DNA of 64,000 nt from Brachycybe producta (Eukaryota; Arthropoda; Diplopoda; Playtdesmida; Andrognathidae), in NCBI GenBank assembly GCA_036925085.1, contig JAUPFP010000006.1:7021984-7085983 (forward strand), in the 5' to 3' direction. Of the stretch, positions 50,281 through 60,937 are shown in pieces. Both the position numbers and the translations under genes were made by a program. Under the pieces are notes generated by a model. It did not search any database and was not told the origin of the DNA. It saw only the letters and a list, made by a program, of their open reading frames with translations. Numbering within the stretch: position 1 is the stretch's first letter; the number at the start of each line of letters is the position of its first letter.

Positions 50281-52177
50281 TACTAGTGGGTTAACCCGTC
50301 ATAAATGACGGGAGCCAAATTCTAGTTTAATTTTACTACTACAGTGCGTTTCAGATATAAAGTGCGTTTCAGTTATATCTCGAGTTAAACTTGATGGATT
50401 CGCCTGAAGTTTTCACCATAAACAGTTCATCTTTTATTACAAACTTTCTGCTAAAAAGAATTTTTTTCTCTTAAAAAGGTAAAAATTAAAAAAATTAAAA
50501 ACTGGAAAATGACCGTTTCATAATTATAGACGCACTAATGAACTTTTCACTTTAATTAATTATTGTGACAAAATAACATTCGGAACACAACAGTAACATT
50601 AAAATTTATAAGGTATATGACTGTCCTGATGTTTTAGACCTTAAAACATTGTTTTCTACATACTTTAAACTAGATTTATAAACATACAGAAATTCTGTCC
50701 CGAAGCAGCTAAAATGGCACTTTTCAGCTTTTATATTGTAGTATAATCATGGCAATCTGCTTAATTATCACGTAGGATGATATCCCAAAAGTTTTCTACA
50801 AGATTTAAGTCCGGGGGACACGCCGGCCATTCGAGAGTGGTGATATTTTGGTTCCGTAACCATTCCTTCATTAGGTTATTGGAGGAAACTGGGGAATTTT
50901 CTTGCTGGAATACTAAGCTAATGCCATGGAATCGATTTTTTATGGCAGTACATACTCTTGTAACAATGTCTGATAATCGCTGATATTTGTTTTGGTTGAA
51001 ATAAAGGCATAGCTCCTCATTCCAAAGGTACTAAACACTTCGCATATTGTCAGGCTCCCACCACCATTGGATGATTCTGATGGTTTTTATTATTTTTTTC
51101 ATATTAGAAAGATGTGAGGAGAAAACCACAATATTTTTCTAAACAAAATTTTGGCAGTGGGGGAGCATAATAATATGGGGAAGATTTAGTGCCTTTGGTA
51201 CGAGCAGCTTAGTTTTTGAAAAGCAGGCTCAGCCTTTATTTAAACCAAAAGAAATATCAGCAATTATCAGACATTGTTACGAGAGTATGTACTGCCATAA
51301 AACATCAATTCCATAGCATTAGCTTAGTATCCCAGCAAGAAAATGCCCCAATTTCCTCCAATAACCTAATGAAGGAATGGTTACGGAACCAAAATATCAC
51401 AACTCTCGAATGGCCGGCGTGTCCCCCAGACTTAAATCTTGTAGAAAACTTTTGGGACATCATTGTACATGATAATTAAGCAGATAGCCATGATTATAGT
51501 GCAATATCAAAGCTGAAAAGTGCCATTTTAGCTGCTTCGGGACAGAATTTCTGTAAATATGTTTATAAATCTAGTTTAAAGTATGTAGAAAACAATGTTT
51601 TAAGGTCTAAAACATCAGGACAGTCATATACCTTATAAATTTTAATGTTACTGTTGTGTTCCGAATGTTATTTTGTCACAATAATTAAAGTGAAAAGTTC
51701 ATTAGTGCGTCTATAATTATGAAACGGCCATTTTCCAGTTTTTAATTTTTTTAATTTTTACCTTTTTAAGAAAAAAATTCTGTTTAGCAGAAAGTTTGTA
51801 ATAAAAGATGATCTGTTTATGGTGAAAATTTCAGGCAAATCCATCAAGTTTAACTCGAGATATAACCCATTTTGGGGGTGCATCTATATATCTGAAACAC
51901 ACTGTATTAGCCCCTCCCTCTTTTTACCCCTCCACATTTCTCTCTCTCTCACCCCCCCCTTTCCAACCTTTGTGCTCTCCCATTTAATATAATGGAGAAT
52001 GAGTTCGATTTAACTATTGTTTGGGTTCTAGGATCGGGAGAGCGCAACATAACCTTAAACTATTAGAAAAAAAGGGGTTCATATAAATTTAAGTAAATTT
52101 CCGAGGTGCTTACGTGTTTTGTCCTTGTTTGTACAGCGTTATAGACAGAAAGACTTAGGGTTAGTATGTATATAATA
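50281..52177. repeat. Hairpin-headed repeat family B, copy 4, split by a transposon
   Basis: The duplicate of copy 3. Head at 50281 with the perfect hairpin at 50294-50311; interrupted at 50342-51904; resumes TATTAGCCCCTCCCTC at 51905 and runs to GGGTTAGTATGTATATAATA near 52175. Confidence 0.65.
50342..51904. mobile_element. Fold-back (inverted-duplicated) Tc1-type element
   Basis: Ends CAGTGCGTTTCAGATATA and, reverse complemented, CAGTGTGTTTCAGATATA, flanked by TA (50340-50341 and 51905-51906). Nearly the whole element is an inverted repeat: the arms 50342 to about 51080 and about 51160-51904 complement each other. Each arm carries the same 3' half of a transposase gene. In the plus direction the right arm reads QQENAPIS, then LEWPACPPDLNLVENFWDII near 51330-51470, the end of a DDE transposase, with E in place of the usual D of QQDNAP. 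No 5' half of the transposase exists. The empty target is preserved at 47011-47020. Confidence 0.88.
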
Positions 52178-52592
52178 ACTAGTGGGGTAACCCGTCATAA
52201 ATGACGGGAGCAAAATTCACAGGCAATTGTGCGCATTGGCGTCTTTTTTTTTTTCCTTTTTTTTACTCCTTTCATTTCAATTTCAGTCACCCCTTCCCAC
52301 TTTTCTCTCTTTCCCACTTTTCCCTCCTTCTACACTTTCCAACCTTTTCCCCCTCACCCCCTCCCACTTTTCTATCTCCCCTTCTACACTTTACAACCTT
52401 TTCCCCTCACCCCCTCCCACTTTTCTCTCTCCCCTTCTACACTTTCCAAAGGAAGAAGAGTTCAACATATAGTTGACCTTGAGAAAAAAAAACGGTTCAT
52501 TTATTCAAATTTATATAAATTCCGACGTGCTTCAATGGTTTTTGTTACTCCACACACACACACACACAGACCTGGGATATTATATATATAAT
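52178..52592. repeat. Hairpin-headed repeat family B, copy 5, nested in copy 4
   Basis: ACTAGTGGGGTAACCCGTCA with perfect hairpin (52191-52208), long C/T-rich tracts repeated about three times (TCACCCCCTCCCACTTTTC), then GACGTGCTTCAATGG, (CA)n and GACCTGGGATATTATATATA. Copy A has the uninterrupted sequence GTATATAATAATAATTGCAG at this point, so this is a precise insertion. Confidence 0.7.
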
Positions 52593-53431
52593 AATTGCAG
52601 AACCCATACAACTTTTGTTTGATAGCAATAAACATCAGCGAGAATTTGCAATAAATTCTTCCAATTAATTGAATGATTAATTTTTAAATATATGTTAACA
52701 AAACAACAAGGTGCACAGATATTTATGAGACAAATTTACTCAAAACATTGAACAAAAATAAATACCGGTAATCCAAACTTTAGAAATAATTGTCAGGGTG
52801 TAACTTACTATAAATGCAATCTATTTTTTAAAGTCGAAAATATTACACATGCAAATGATTAAGGTGGTTGTTAATATATAAAAATACATTTGGTAGAAAA
52901 TTAATAACGTTATTTAAATAAAAACAAGTTGAAAAATAATATTGTTTCCACTAAAAAAAAAATTACAATTTCAACCTCAGTTTATAAATTTAAATAACTT
53001 ATTTGATGTTTACATATATGTTTCATTTTTGATATGTTATTAACAATCAAGTTTAAATGTATAACATATATTTTTATGAAATACTCAATTTCAGTTTAAA
53101 AGTTTTGAGAAAGACAGACACCATATATAGTATCAATAAAAATCAAGAAATCTTAATGTAATTGATCAGATATTCGATACATATACTTAAAGAAAAGTTA
53201 CTTAGTTGTTCAATATTTCTATTAGCTAACCAAACCTTCCCCCTCTCCAAGAAAAAGTAAATGGCAACTTCATTTCTTTCGTTACTAATAAAGTAAAAAG
53301 TTGCAGATCCTAAATAGGATTTTAATCATTTAAATTGACAAAATGCCACTGCTGATGAAATGAAAAAAGCTTTTACTATTATAATGTTCAATAATTTAAA
53401 CTGAAAGATGGTTATCATACTAGGAAACTCG

Positions 53432-53468
53432 TATATATATACAATTCGTCTTTAAACCTAAGTTCAGT
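53432..53468 (+). promoter_or_regulatory. Candidate core promoter of GRL4 exon 1 (TATA + Inr)
   Basis: Same TATATATA and TTCAGTCT arrangement as at 49032-49068, conserved unchanged in the duplicate. Confidence 0.45.
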
Positions 53469-53513
53469 CTTTTGAAAATTATATCCAAGTGAAAAAAATA
53501 TTTGGAAAAAAAA

Positions 53514-54407
53514 ATGTCTTTGCAAAATATTAACAAGTTAATGAAACCATTTGCCATAGTTATGTTACCATTAAGTATTTATTTATTTCAATTCAAATTG
53601 TCATTTGGATTGAAATTCTTACATATTTGTGTCACAATGACTGTATTCCTATTTTTTATTGCTGTGTACACTTTACACCAAATATATCTTGAATCAATAA
53701 CCATTGGAATCAAAGGCACTGTTAATTACACAACATTCCTCGTTTGTGTTGTTATCATCTACACAACGATAATAATGTTTGCTAATACCTCCAATCTGAA
53801 AAAGGGCTTTAAAAAACTTTCAATTGTTTTGAAAATGATCAAAATTGATGGTCTTTGGCTGCCGAGATATTTTAGTTTGTTTTTTCTTTTTTTCTGCTGT
53901 TTATACGTGGTAATATTTTTAAAAATCATTATTGAAAATTATTTAGAAAAATATAATAAGTTTTCAACAGAGCTACAAGAAATTTGGGTTATAAAAAGAG
54001 AAATGGTAATAGTTATGTTCATTTCTTTCGCATGGTTCATGATGTTCACTTTCATAGCAAACGCACTCTTTGTGACACTCAATATGATTATGATATTCTC
54101 ATTTAAATCACTAATTAAGACTTTAGACAAGAAATCCCTCAATAAAATAAAGTTGGACAGTTGTTTAAAATACATTTACATACATGGACTTTTATGCAAG
54201 ACAACTAAACATTTTGACGACGCCTTTTTTATGATGACTGGGTTTTGGACAACCATTTACATGATATACATCGTGTGGCTATTTCGAATTATCGGAGTTA
54301 GACAGCGTGGTAACCGTGGTGGATATACCGACACGTTACAACCATTAGTAACTTATCTTGCGTTTTTACTTGCTGATATTACATCTGCTGCTGAAGTAAA
54401 TTTGCAG
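53514..54407 (+). CDS. GRL4 first exon: gustatory-receptor-like protein, duplicate of GRL3
   Basis: 298 codons, phase-0 donor at 54408. Protein sequence identical to GRL3; the only coding difference I saw is a silent ACC to ACA near 53731 (A copy near 49331). No matching short exons between here and GRL5. It may splice to the exons at 58404-59372, or be a first-exon-only duplicate. About six predicted helices; TM7 would come from the distal exons. Confidence 0.65.
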
Positions 54408-54537
54408 GTAAAACAAATATTTTCATTTTGTTACTTAGAATAAAATCACTTTGACTGACACTTTTTTTTAAAAAAATCCGAAGTGGTTAATATTTTATTT
54501 ATTGCCTAAGTTTCTAAAAAAAATGTGGAAACATATG

Positions 54538-56373
54538 GGTATAATTCATCATGGACAATAATAGGCAATGGATCACTGGTAATAATGGGTAATGCACCAC
54601 AACAGCATAGTGATTGGTAATATACTTGCATTCTGTAAATGCTACTGAGCTGTTAGAAGCTGACACTTTGCTAAAACTTCAGCAAATATGGAAGAAATTT
54701 GCAATTTACAAATGTATTCTATGTTAGACATGGCGATAAACTCAATACTAAGTGTAAAACCATGCATAACTTAGTAAAATAGGAGTCGTCAATTGTAGTG
54801 ACATTTGTTTTCCAATATTGCCTTGTGAAGGCCAGTTTCAATTGACATACAGTATTATCTATCAATGTCATGCACCCAGTTCACAAATAAAACGTAACAC
54901 TGAGTGCCAGCGATACGGAGGCATTTGGCATATATTTAATTGTAACATAAGCTTTTAGCAAAGAAATATAACAAAAATATCATACTTCAAGACACATAAA
55001 TAATATAATTAATCAATACATTAATATAACTATGACACCTGAAATGCAGTGGCTAATGCTATGCTCCATATATATTTTTTTTGTAAAATGTGGACACAAA
55101 AACGTCAAGAGAACGGTTTTTTTTAGAGACAACATAATAACATTATGAAAAATGGAAATTATTTTCAAAACTAGAATTGTAAAATACTATGTTACAAGTT
55201 AATTTCATGGCAGTATCTTAAAAAATTAACAATTTATAACAGTTTGAAAATAACCCGTGTTTATGTTTATTCATTTCGTGGAAAACTATTTTTGTCTTTT
55301 TAAAACTGTCGTAAAAAATTTATTTTTAAATTATCATCTTGAAGAAAACTTTTCGCATTGTCACCAACTACGCTAGTTTCTAAAACAATTAAAAGATATT
55401 TTTTTGGTAATGTTTCTCCTGAAAAAAAAAAACGGTTTGCTTGAGAAATATAAATGTTCTCAAAACTGCGTATGCGGGAAGGTTGGACTTTCGGTTAAAC
55501 GAAAACAAAATAAATATCTATCCAGTCACCTTATGATAAACAACATTGCAGGGCCAACGTTTTGACTTTCTTTTTCTATGTATGGTAAAACATGAAACAA
55601 GAATACAATGACTAAATCTCAGAATTGGATAGTTTCAGCTGTTAAATCGTTTTTTTTTAATACATTGTTGAAAAAAATTATTAACTTATAAATAAAGTTG
55701 TTAAGTAAAAAGAAAAAATATTAGTGTCTCAACTTCCAAACAAAAACAACATTTTACTCACTGCGAGTGTAATGTAGGGATTACATTTTAACAATATAAA
55801 TCAAAAGAGAGAAGAAAAAAAAGGTTTCCTTTTATAGTTAAGTAAATTGTTAAAATCAAACCTTTTTACTTTTAAATGCATTATAGAATGTTAATGAAAT
55901 GTACAATATGCAAAGCTTAAAATGTGTTGCAATCAATGATATCTTTTGTATCAGAAAATTAATATATGTTCTAACTTCCAAAAAAAAAAAACTATACTAG
56001 TATTTTGCATTAATTCCAGTTAAAAGTACGCTTGTAAAAGTTGTGTTATGTATGACCTAGGGCCATATACATTTGCAATATACATGCACATTGTGACATT
56101 AGCAAATATTAAAGCAGAGTGATAATCAATATGTACATTTTATTCAGAAAAATTTCAAATCACACAAAGTATTCTATGTTTTGAGTTACTGCCTTCCATT
56201 ACCAATATTTTACAATTGGTGCATTTACAAACAAGAAATAAACTATGCAAATTAATTATTTCGGAAAAATTCCTTTAAATATGAGTGCAAAAATGCCAAG
56301 TTTCGACAGTTCGGATAAAATACACAAGCTTTTCCATTCTGAATAATTATACTCTAAATATATATTCCTGTAC
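54538..56373. other. Intergenic/intronic stretch before GRL5 with a repeat copy
   Basis: No exon recognised. At about 55060-55545 lies a diverged inverted-repeat element related to that at 58817-59262 (shared GCTATGCTCCAT; CTAGAATTGTA near 55172; end AAATATCTATCCAGTCACCT near 55510). TATATATT upstream of the GRL5 ATG (near 56358) may be a TATA element but sits very close to the start. Confidence 0.45.
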
Positions 56374-59372
56374 ATGATGATTGGAGAAGAGGGACATACT
56401 GAACTTCAAAAAATATTCTACATATATGCAAGTGTTCTGTTTCCAGCTGGAATCTATATCTGGAACACTAAAGTATCATCAGGAATTCAGCGCTTGCATT
56501 ATTTTTTAATATCTTTTCCATCGCTCCCCATGTTAATTCATTACGCTTGGTTTTTATTTACATACATTGTAAAATATACAGGAGTAGATGGAACACAATC
56601 TATCCCCCAACTTATTGAACAAGTTGTAATACTAAGTCAAATCATTCTCATGTTCTTCAAAAAGAATTATCTTAAAATGGGTTTTGAGAAACTGTTTCAA
56701 ATTTTTCAAATGATCGAAATCAGAGGAATGAAAAAAATCACTTTTATTGTAGTATGTTTCATAATCTTCAGCATTTGCTTCAATCTATTCATGTACTATA
56801 GACTCCTATTACAGATTGGTTATGTTGGAACTGATAAAAACACATGGACGGTGAACGAAACTAGTTTCGTAGTAGAATTCAAAAGGGCCGGACTTCTTTT
56901 AAGTCAATATTACGCCATAGTCGACTATTGCGTGTATGGCTTATATGCAACTATAAGTGTCTTGGTATCAAAATCATTCAAGGCATTAGAAAAAACACTT
57001 GAGCGACAAGAGCCTCAAAGTGGCACCAAAAACGCATGCTTGAAATACATTTACTGCCATGGAATTCTATGCAATGCTGTCACACACTTTGATGAGGCTT
57101 TCTACATCTCGACAGGCATTTGGACAACCCTTAAAATGGTTATTGTTGTGTTGGTCATTCGTATACTTGCAGTTGCTCTCCCTCAAAAAACAGGTTTGAT
57201 AGGTACAATCAACTCCTCTCAAGCCCTTGTGAAACATGTAAGCGTTCTAATTGTCGTCATTGTGTCTTCGGCAGAAATAAACCAACAGGTATTACTTTAT
57301 TTTTAAAACTGAACCATTCAAATAATTTCTTGATACTGTAACAAGTTAGACCTCCTTGTTACGTGGCCCAAACTTGAGTTTCATCTTTAATTATTAGGGT
57401 GGTGTAACTGTCCTAATCTCTTGAGAAGAAGTTGAACAATGTCTTCTTGGGCGTGGTCCTACTTTTACCTCCCCATAGCTGTTGGGGTCATCGTTCTCCA
57501 CTGATTCCTAGTTCTTGCAATTTCAGCAAGAAATAACTTTACAAAAGACAAAACGCTAGTTGACTTGGTATACCATTTATTGTACTCTCAACTAGTTAAG
57601 TACAAAACTGGTTTATGAGACGTTGCGATGTTCAGGGGCCCATTAGACATGAACTAGAATTTCGTGAACAAGCAAATGAACCACCATCTAGTTACGACAC
57701 GGACATTTAAACCTTGGGCTTGTGTACACCTCCCGGAGTGCTTACGCATAAGAGACCGTGCCACAAATGGCATTCATTCAATTCCTGACGAGGAGACCTA
57801 TAGGACTCCTTGACCTGAAGACTGGGTGAGAGAGAAAGAAGAAATGGGACCAGGGCACCCAATTTTAGCATTAGCACTAAATTGGAATATGCCTTCTGTT
57901 ACAATACCATTAAAAGTAACCAATGTTAAACTATTTCTAAAGCTGTGTTCCTACTACGTGTACAGAGTAGGCTTTATGTCACAAAGGGGGCTATAAAATG
58001 TTATAACTATTTTGTTTATATTTTTTTAATGTTTCTTTTGGATTTTATAATTAACATGTTTTTTTTTTAATAATCATTTATAAAAAAAATACAACAACTG
58101 AAACTACAAACAAGAAGATAAGGTTTTATTTTCCAGATGAAAACTCATTGGGAGTCACCGAGTCACAGCTTTAGTCGATTCTTTTAATATTATTTCTAAT
58201 GGGTTTTAGGGGTTTCGAAATGAAGCATGTTCAATGTAAAAACGCAGTGCAAAATCTGAAATGTATTGAAATGTATGGTTTTTGGGCATTACACTTATTT
58301 CTCCATAGAAAATACATTGTTTTAGGTGTTATTTTCGACTGTGGCATTGAAATCCGTTGCCTTTTTCTTGTATAATATCTTAACATATCTCGTTTTATTG
58401 CAGCTATCAAAATCATTGAATAAATTAACCGAATTTGTGCAGAACATGGTATTAGAAAAAGACGAGGCAAATGATTCAACAGCTATTATACAGAATTTCA
58501 CTTCAGAGGAAAAAGAAGTAATTATCCTCCAAGATTTATAATAAATTTACTTGCTACTGAAGATTGTTATTTTTGTTAACATTTTTTAAAAATATTATTT
58601 TTGCGTTACAGAAACTTGCAAAAAGAGTGCTTCTCTATCGGAAACATGTTTTGATAACAAACCCTGCAATGACCACTTTTAAACTGTACACAATAACAAA
58701 CAATGATCTTTTGGTGGTATGAAATTAGTATTTTTTTTAAAACAATTGTTGAAAAACTATTGATAATTAAGATATTCGTTATTAATTTTTTTTACTCAAC
58801 GTTTCTAAATACAGTGTTAAGGTGACTGAATAGATATTTATTTTATTTGTGTTCCCCCCCCCCCCAAGATTGAAGCTTCTGTAGTGTCTAACGCTATGCT
58901 CCATTGACATTTTTTGTAATATTTCGACGCAAAAACATAAAGCGAACATTTTTTTTAAGAAACAAATTCAAATTGTTTTCAAAACTAGAATGGTAGAAGA
59001 ATATGCTAAAAGTTTGATTATGGTAATATCTTAAAAAATAAACATTTTATACTATTTTGAAAATGACCTGTTTTTTACTTTTTTACAATGTCATGTCCCC
59101 TTTTTCAAAATGTCTTAAACCACGAACTATTCTAGTTTGTAAAACACTTTTTCAAAACCGTGGGGAGAGAAAGAGACCTACCATAGAACATAATAGCCAC
59201 TCAGGGGCGCCCTCCCTGGGAACAAAAACAAAATAAAAATCTATTCAGCCACCTTAAGTTACATTTGTTATAGACCCTAAGTCACAGCTGATAATGTTAT
59301 TTGCTTGTTTCATTTCAGATTGCTTCAACAATGATAACATATGTTGTCATATTGTTTGGTATCGACGATTAA
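56374..59372 (+). CDS. GRL5: gustatory-receptor-like seven-transmembrane protein, complete
   Basis: Four exons: 56374-57288 (305 codons), 58404-58517 (38), 58612-58716 (35), 59319-59372 (17 plus stop); all phase 0; 395 aa. The first exon is homologous to GRL3/GRL4 (YIYCHGILCNAVTHFDEAFY; TGIWTTLKM). The short exons match GRL1 and GRL2 in length codon for codon: LSKSLNKLTEFVQN..., KLAKRVLLYRKHVLITNP..., then IASTMITYVVILFGIDD with the TM7 motif. The segment FKLYTITNNDLL before the last intron resembles the region preceding TM7 in insect gustatory receptors. The last intron holds an inverted-repeat transposon. The three short exons are the only ones available downstream for GRL3 and GRL4. Confidence 0.82.
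57300..58403 (+). other. First intron of GRL5 (unrecognised sequence)
   Basis: About 1.1 kb. The segment 57400-57880 is less AT-rich than its surroundings and has no recognised domain. TTCTAAAGCTGTGTTCCTAC near 57939 resembles the left end of the MITE at 28291. Confidence 0.4.
58817..59262. mobile_element. Inverted-repeat MITE in the last GRL5 intron
   Basis: Left TTAAGGTGACTGAATAGATA and the reverse complement of the right end TTAAGGTGGCTGAATAGATT agree over more than 35 bp into TTTTATTT...GTTCCC. The inside has the CTAGAATGGTAGAAG / TATTCTAGTTTGTAAAACAC blocks, making it a relative of family A. Confidence 0.65.
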
Positions 59373-59374
59373 AA

Positions 59375-59562
59375 CTAGAGACCTACATTGAGTAAAAATT
59401 TGAAGCCCAGCCCAAGAAACTATATGCTGGGCCCAGCCCACCAGGCCCACGAAGCCCATAAAGCCCACCAGGCTCATCGGCCTTTAACATAAATATGCCA
59501 ATCCAAGCCCAGCCCAGCCCAAAAGCCCACTATCCCATGGGCTTTGTGTAGGTCTCTAATTT
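59375..59562. mobile_element. MITE with GCCCACC minisatellite core, copy 1
   Basis: Ends TAGAGACCTACA and, inverted at the right (near 59550), the same word. The core consists of GCCCACCAGGCCCACGAAGC-type 9-bp repeats and GCCCAGCCCA runs, followed by CGGCCTTTAACATAAATATG. Confidence 0.55.
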
Positions 59563-59751
59563 CCACACTAAATGGTTCACACGTTCACATGCTTACCAAG
59601 AAAAGAAACTGTCTCATTAATGGCTCTAATATGTTTATTTTATTGATTGGTCAGTGAGGAACTTGTTATACTTTTATTAATGTGTGAAATAATATATGGT
59701 TGAGTTCTATACATTTGTAAAGAACCCCAGGAGAGAAGTGATCAAACACGC

Positions 59752-59996
59752 CTTCCAAACCCATGATGCCCACCAGGCCCACAAAGCCCACCAAGCCCAC
59801 TAAGCCCACCAAGCCCACCAGGCCCACGAAGCCCACCAGGCCCATGAAGCCCACCAGGCCCACAAAGCCCACGAAGCCCACCAGGCCCATGGGCCTTTAA
59901 CATAAAAATGCCTGCCCAGGCCCAGCCCAACCCATGGGCTGGACTGGGCTTTTGCAAAAGCCCACCGGCCCATGGGCTTTATGTAGGTCTCTAATT
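59752..59996. mobile_element. MITE with GCCCACC minisatellite core, copy 2
   Basis: A longer array of GCCCACNAR units (59765-59890), then GGGCCTTTAACATAAAAATG and the same right end ATGTAGGTCTCTAATT as copy 1. The left TAGAGACCTACA end is missing. The Gly-rich open frame on the minus strand is a by-product of the repeat. Confidence 0.55.
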
Positions 59997-60526
59997 AAAA
60001 CAATAACTTTAAAAATGTATAACGTTTTATTCAAATCACATACTTTTAAATACTTCCCTAATATTTCTTCTCTCCTCCGCTTTAAACTAAAAAATGTCTT
60101 GGAATGTAGCTTGTGAGATCCAGGCCTTAAAGTTGAATTTTAGTTGTTAAATTACCCACTTTATGTAATGCAATAAATTAGCCTTTAACTAAGCATAAAA
60201 ACATTATGTATGTCTTTGCACATTATGTAAAAATATAATTATTCTATATGTAATTTATCTTGTTCTTAAATTTTATTCCATTTCTAGTCATTGTGACAAA
60301 TAACTTATCGATGAACGAGCGTACAATGACACGTTTTTAATATTAAAGCATTTTCGTATATATTTTGCAATGTCACTAATGAGTCATGACTGTAATTTAT
60401 CACCTAACACAATAATGAGTTTGCAATAATTTTCTCATTAAAGAAAAAGTTTATCTTGCGTGGATGTTGCCAGTAAATGTGTGTTACTTAAAAATGAATA
60501 TCTTATAGAAACATCTTTCTGATCTA

Positions 60527-60731
60527 CAGGCAATTAGAAATCGGGACATACCGAAGTTGGCTCCGCCTTTTTTATGATGACCGGCAGCTTCTAATTGGTT
60601 TGTTGTGTGGTTCGACGTTGAAAAGGGCGGAGCATGTGACGTCAGACTACATAACCAACCCAATTAGAAGTTGCCAGGCGTCATAAAAAGGGCGGAGCCA
60701 ACTTCTGCATTTCCCGATTTCTAATTGCCTG
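60527..60731. mobile_element. 205-bp hairpin MITE with TA target duplication
   Basis: CAGGCAATTAGAAATCGGGA at the left and its inverted copy at the right, flanked by TA (60525-60526 and 60732-60733). About 70 bp of each arm pair, including AGTTGGCTCCGCCTTTTT and AAAAAGGGCGGAGCCAACT. It contains one TGACGTCA octamer near its centre. Non-coding. Confidence 0.8.
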
Positions 60732-60937
60732 TATCTGATCTTTGGTTTTCACATGTACTTAAAATAAATCCTTGAACTATTTCAAAAAGTAATTTACAAA
60801 ATTAAGAAAAATATATTACAAACACAAGTAAACATTGTCTATCTGGTGGTGATCCATTTGTAAAACATAAAACAGTTTTAAGAAAAATATAAAATTTTAA
60901 CAACAGGTATCATTAATTGGTAAAAAATGTTTAATAT

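Larger units (their letters stand above)
50242..54537. repeat. Tandem segmental duplication, copy B
   Basis: Aligns with copy A from TACTTTAGAAAACG to AAATGTGGAAACATATG. Relative to A it has gained the fold-back Tc1-type element (50342-51904) and a nested family B repeat (about 52178-52592), and it lacks the 0.9 kb that includes A's mariner element. The coding exons are almost identical while flanks carry scattered substitutions and indels. Confidence 0.85.

Noticed and set aside
52201-52591. Three overlapping Phe/Ser/Pro-rich open frames
   Set aside because: They arise from the C/T-rich tracts of a family B repeat; all three frames are open, as expected for low-complexity DNA.
59666-59957. 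Gly/Leu/Val- and Gly-Pro-rich open frames on the minus strand
   Set aside because: They are translations of the GCCCACC minisatellite in two frames, with no gene context.
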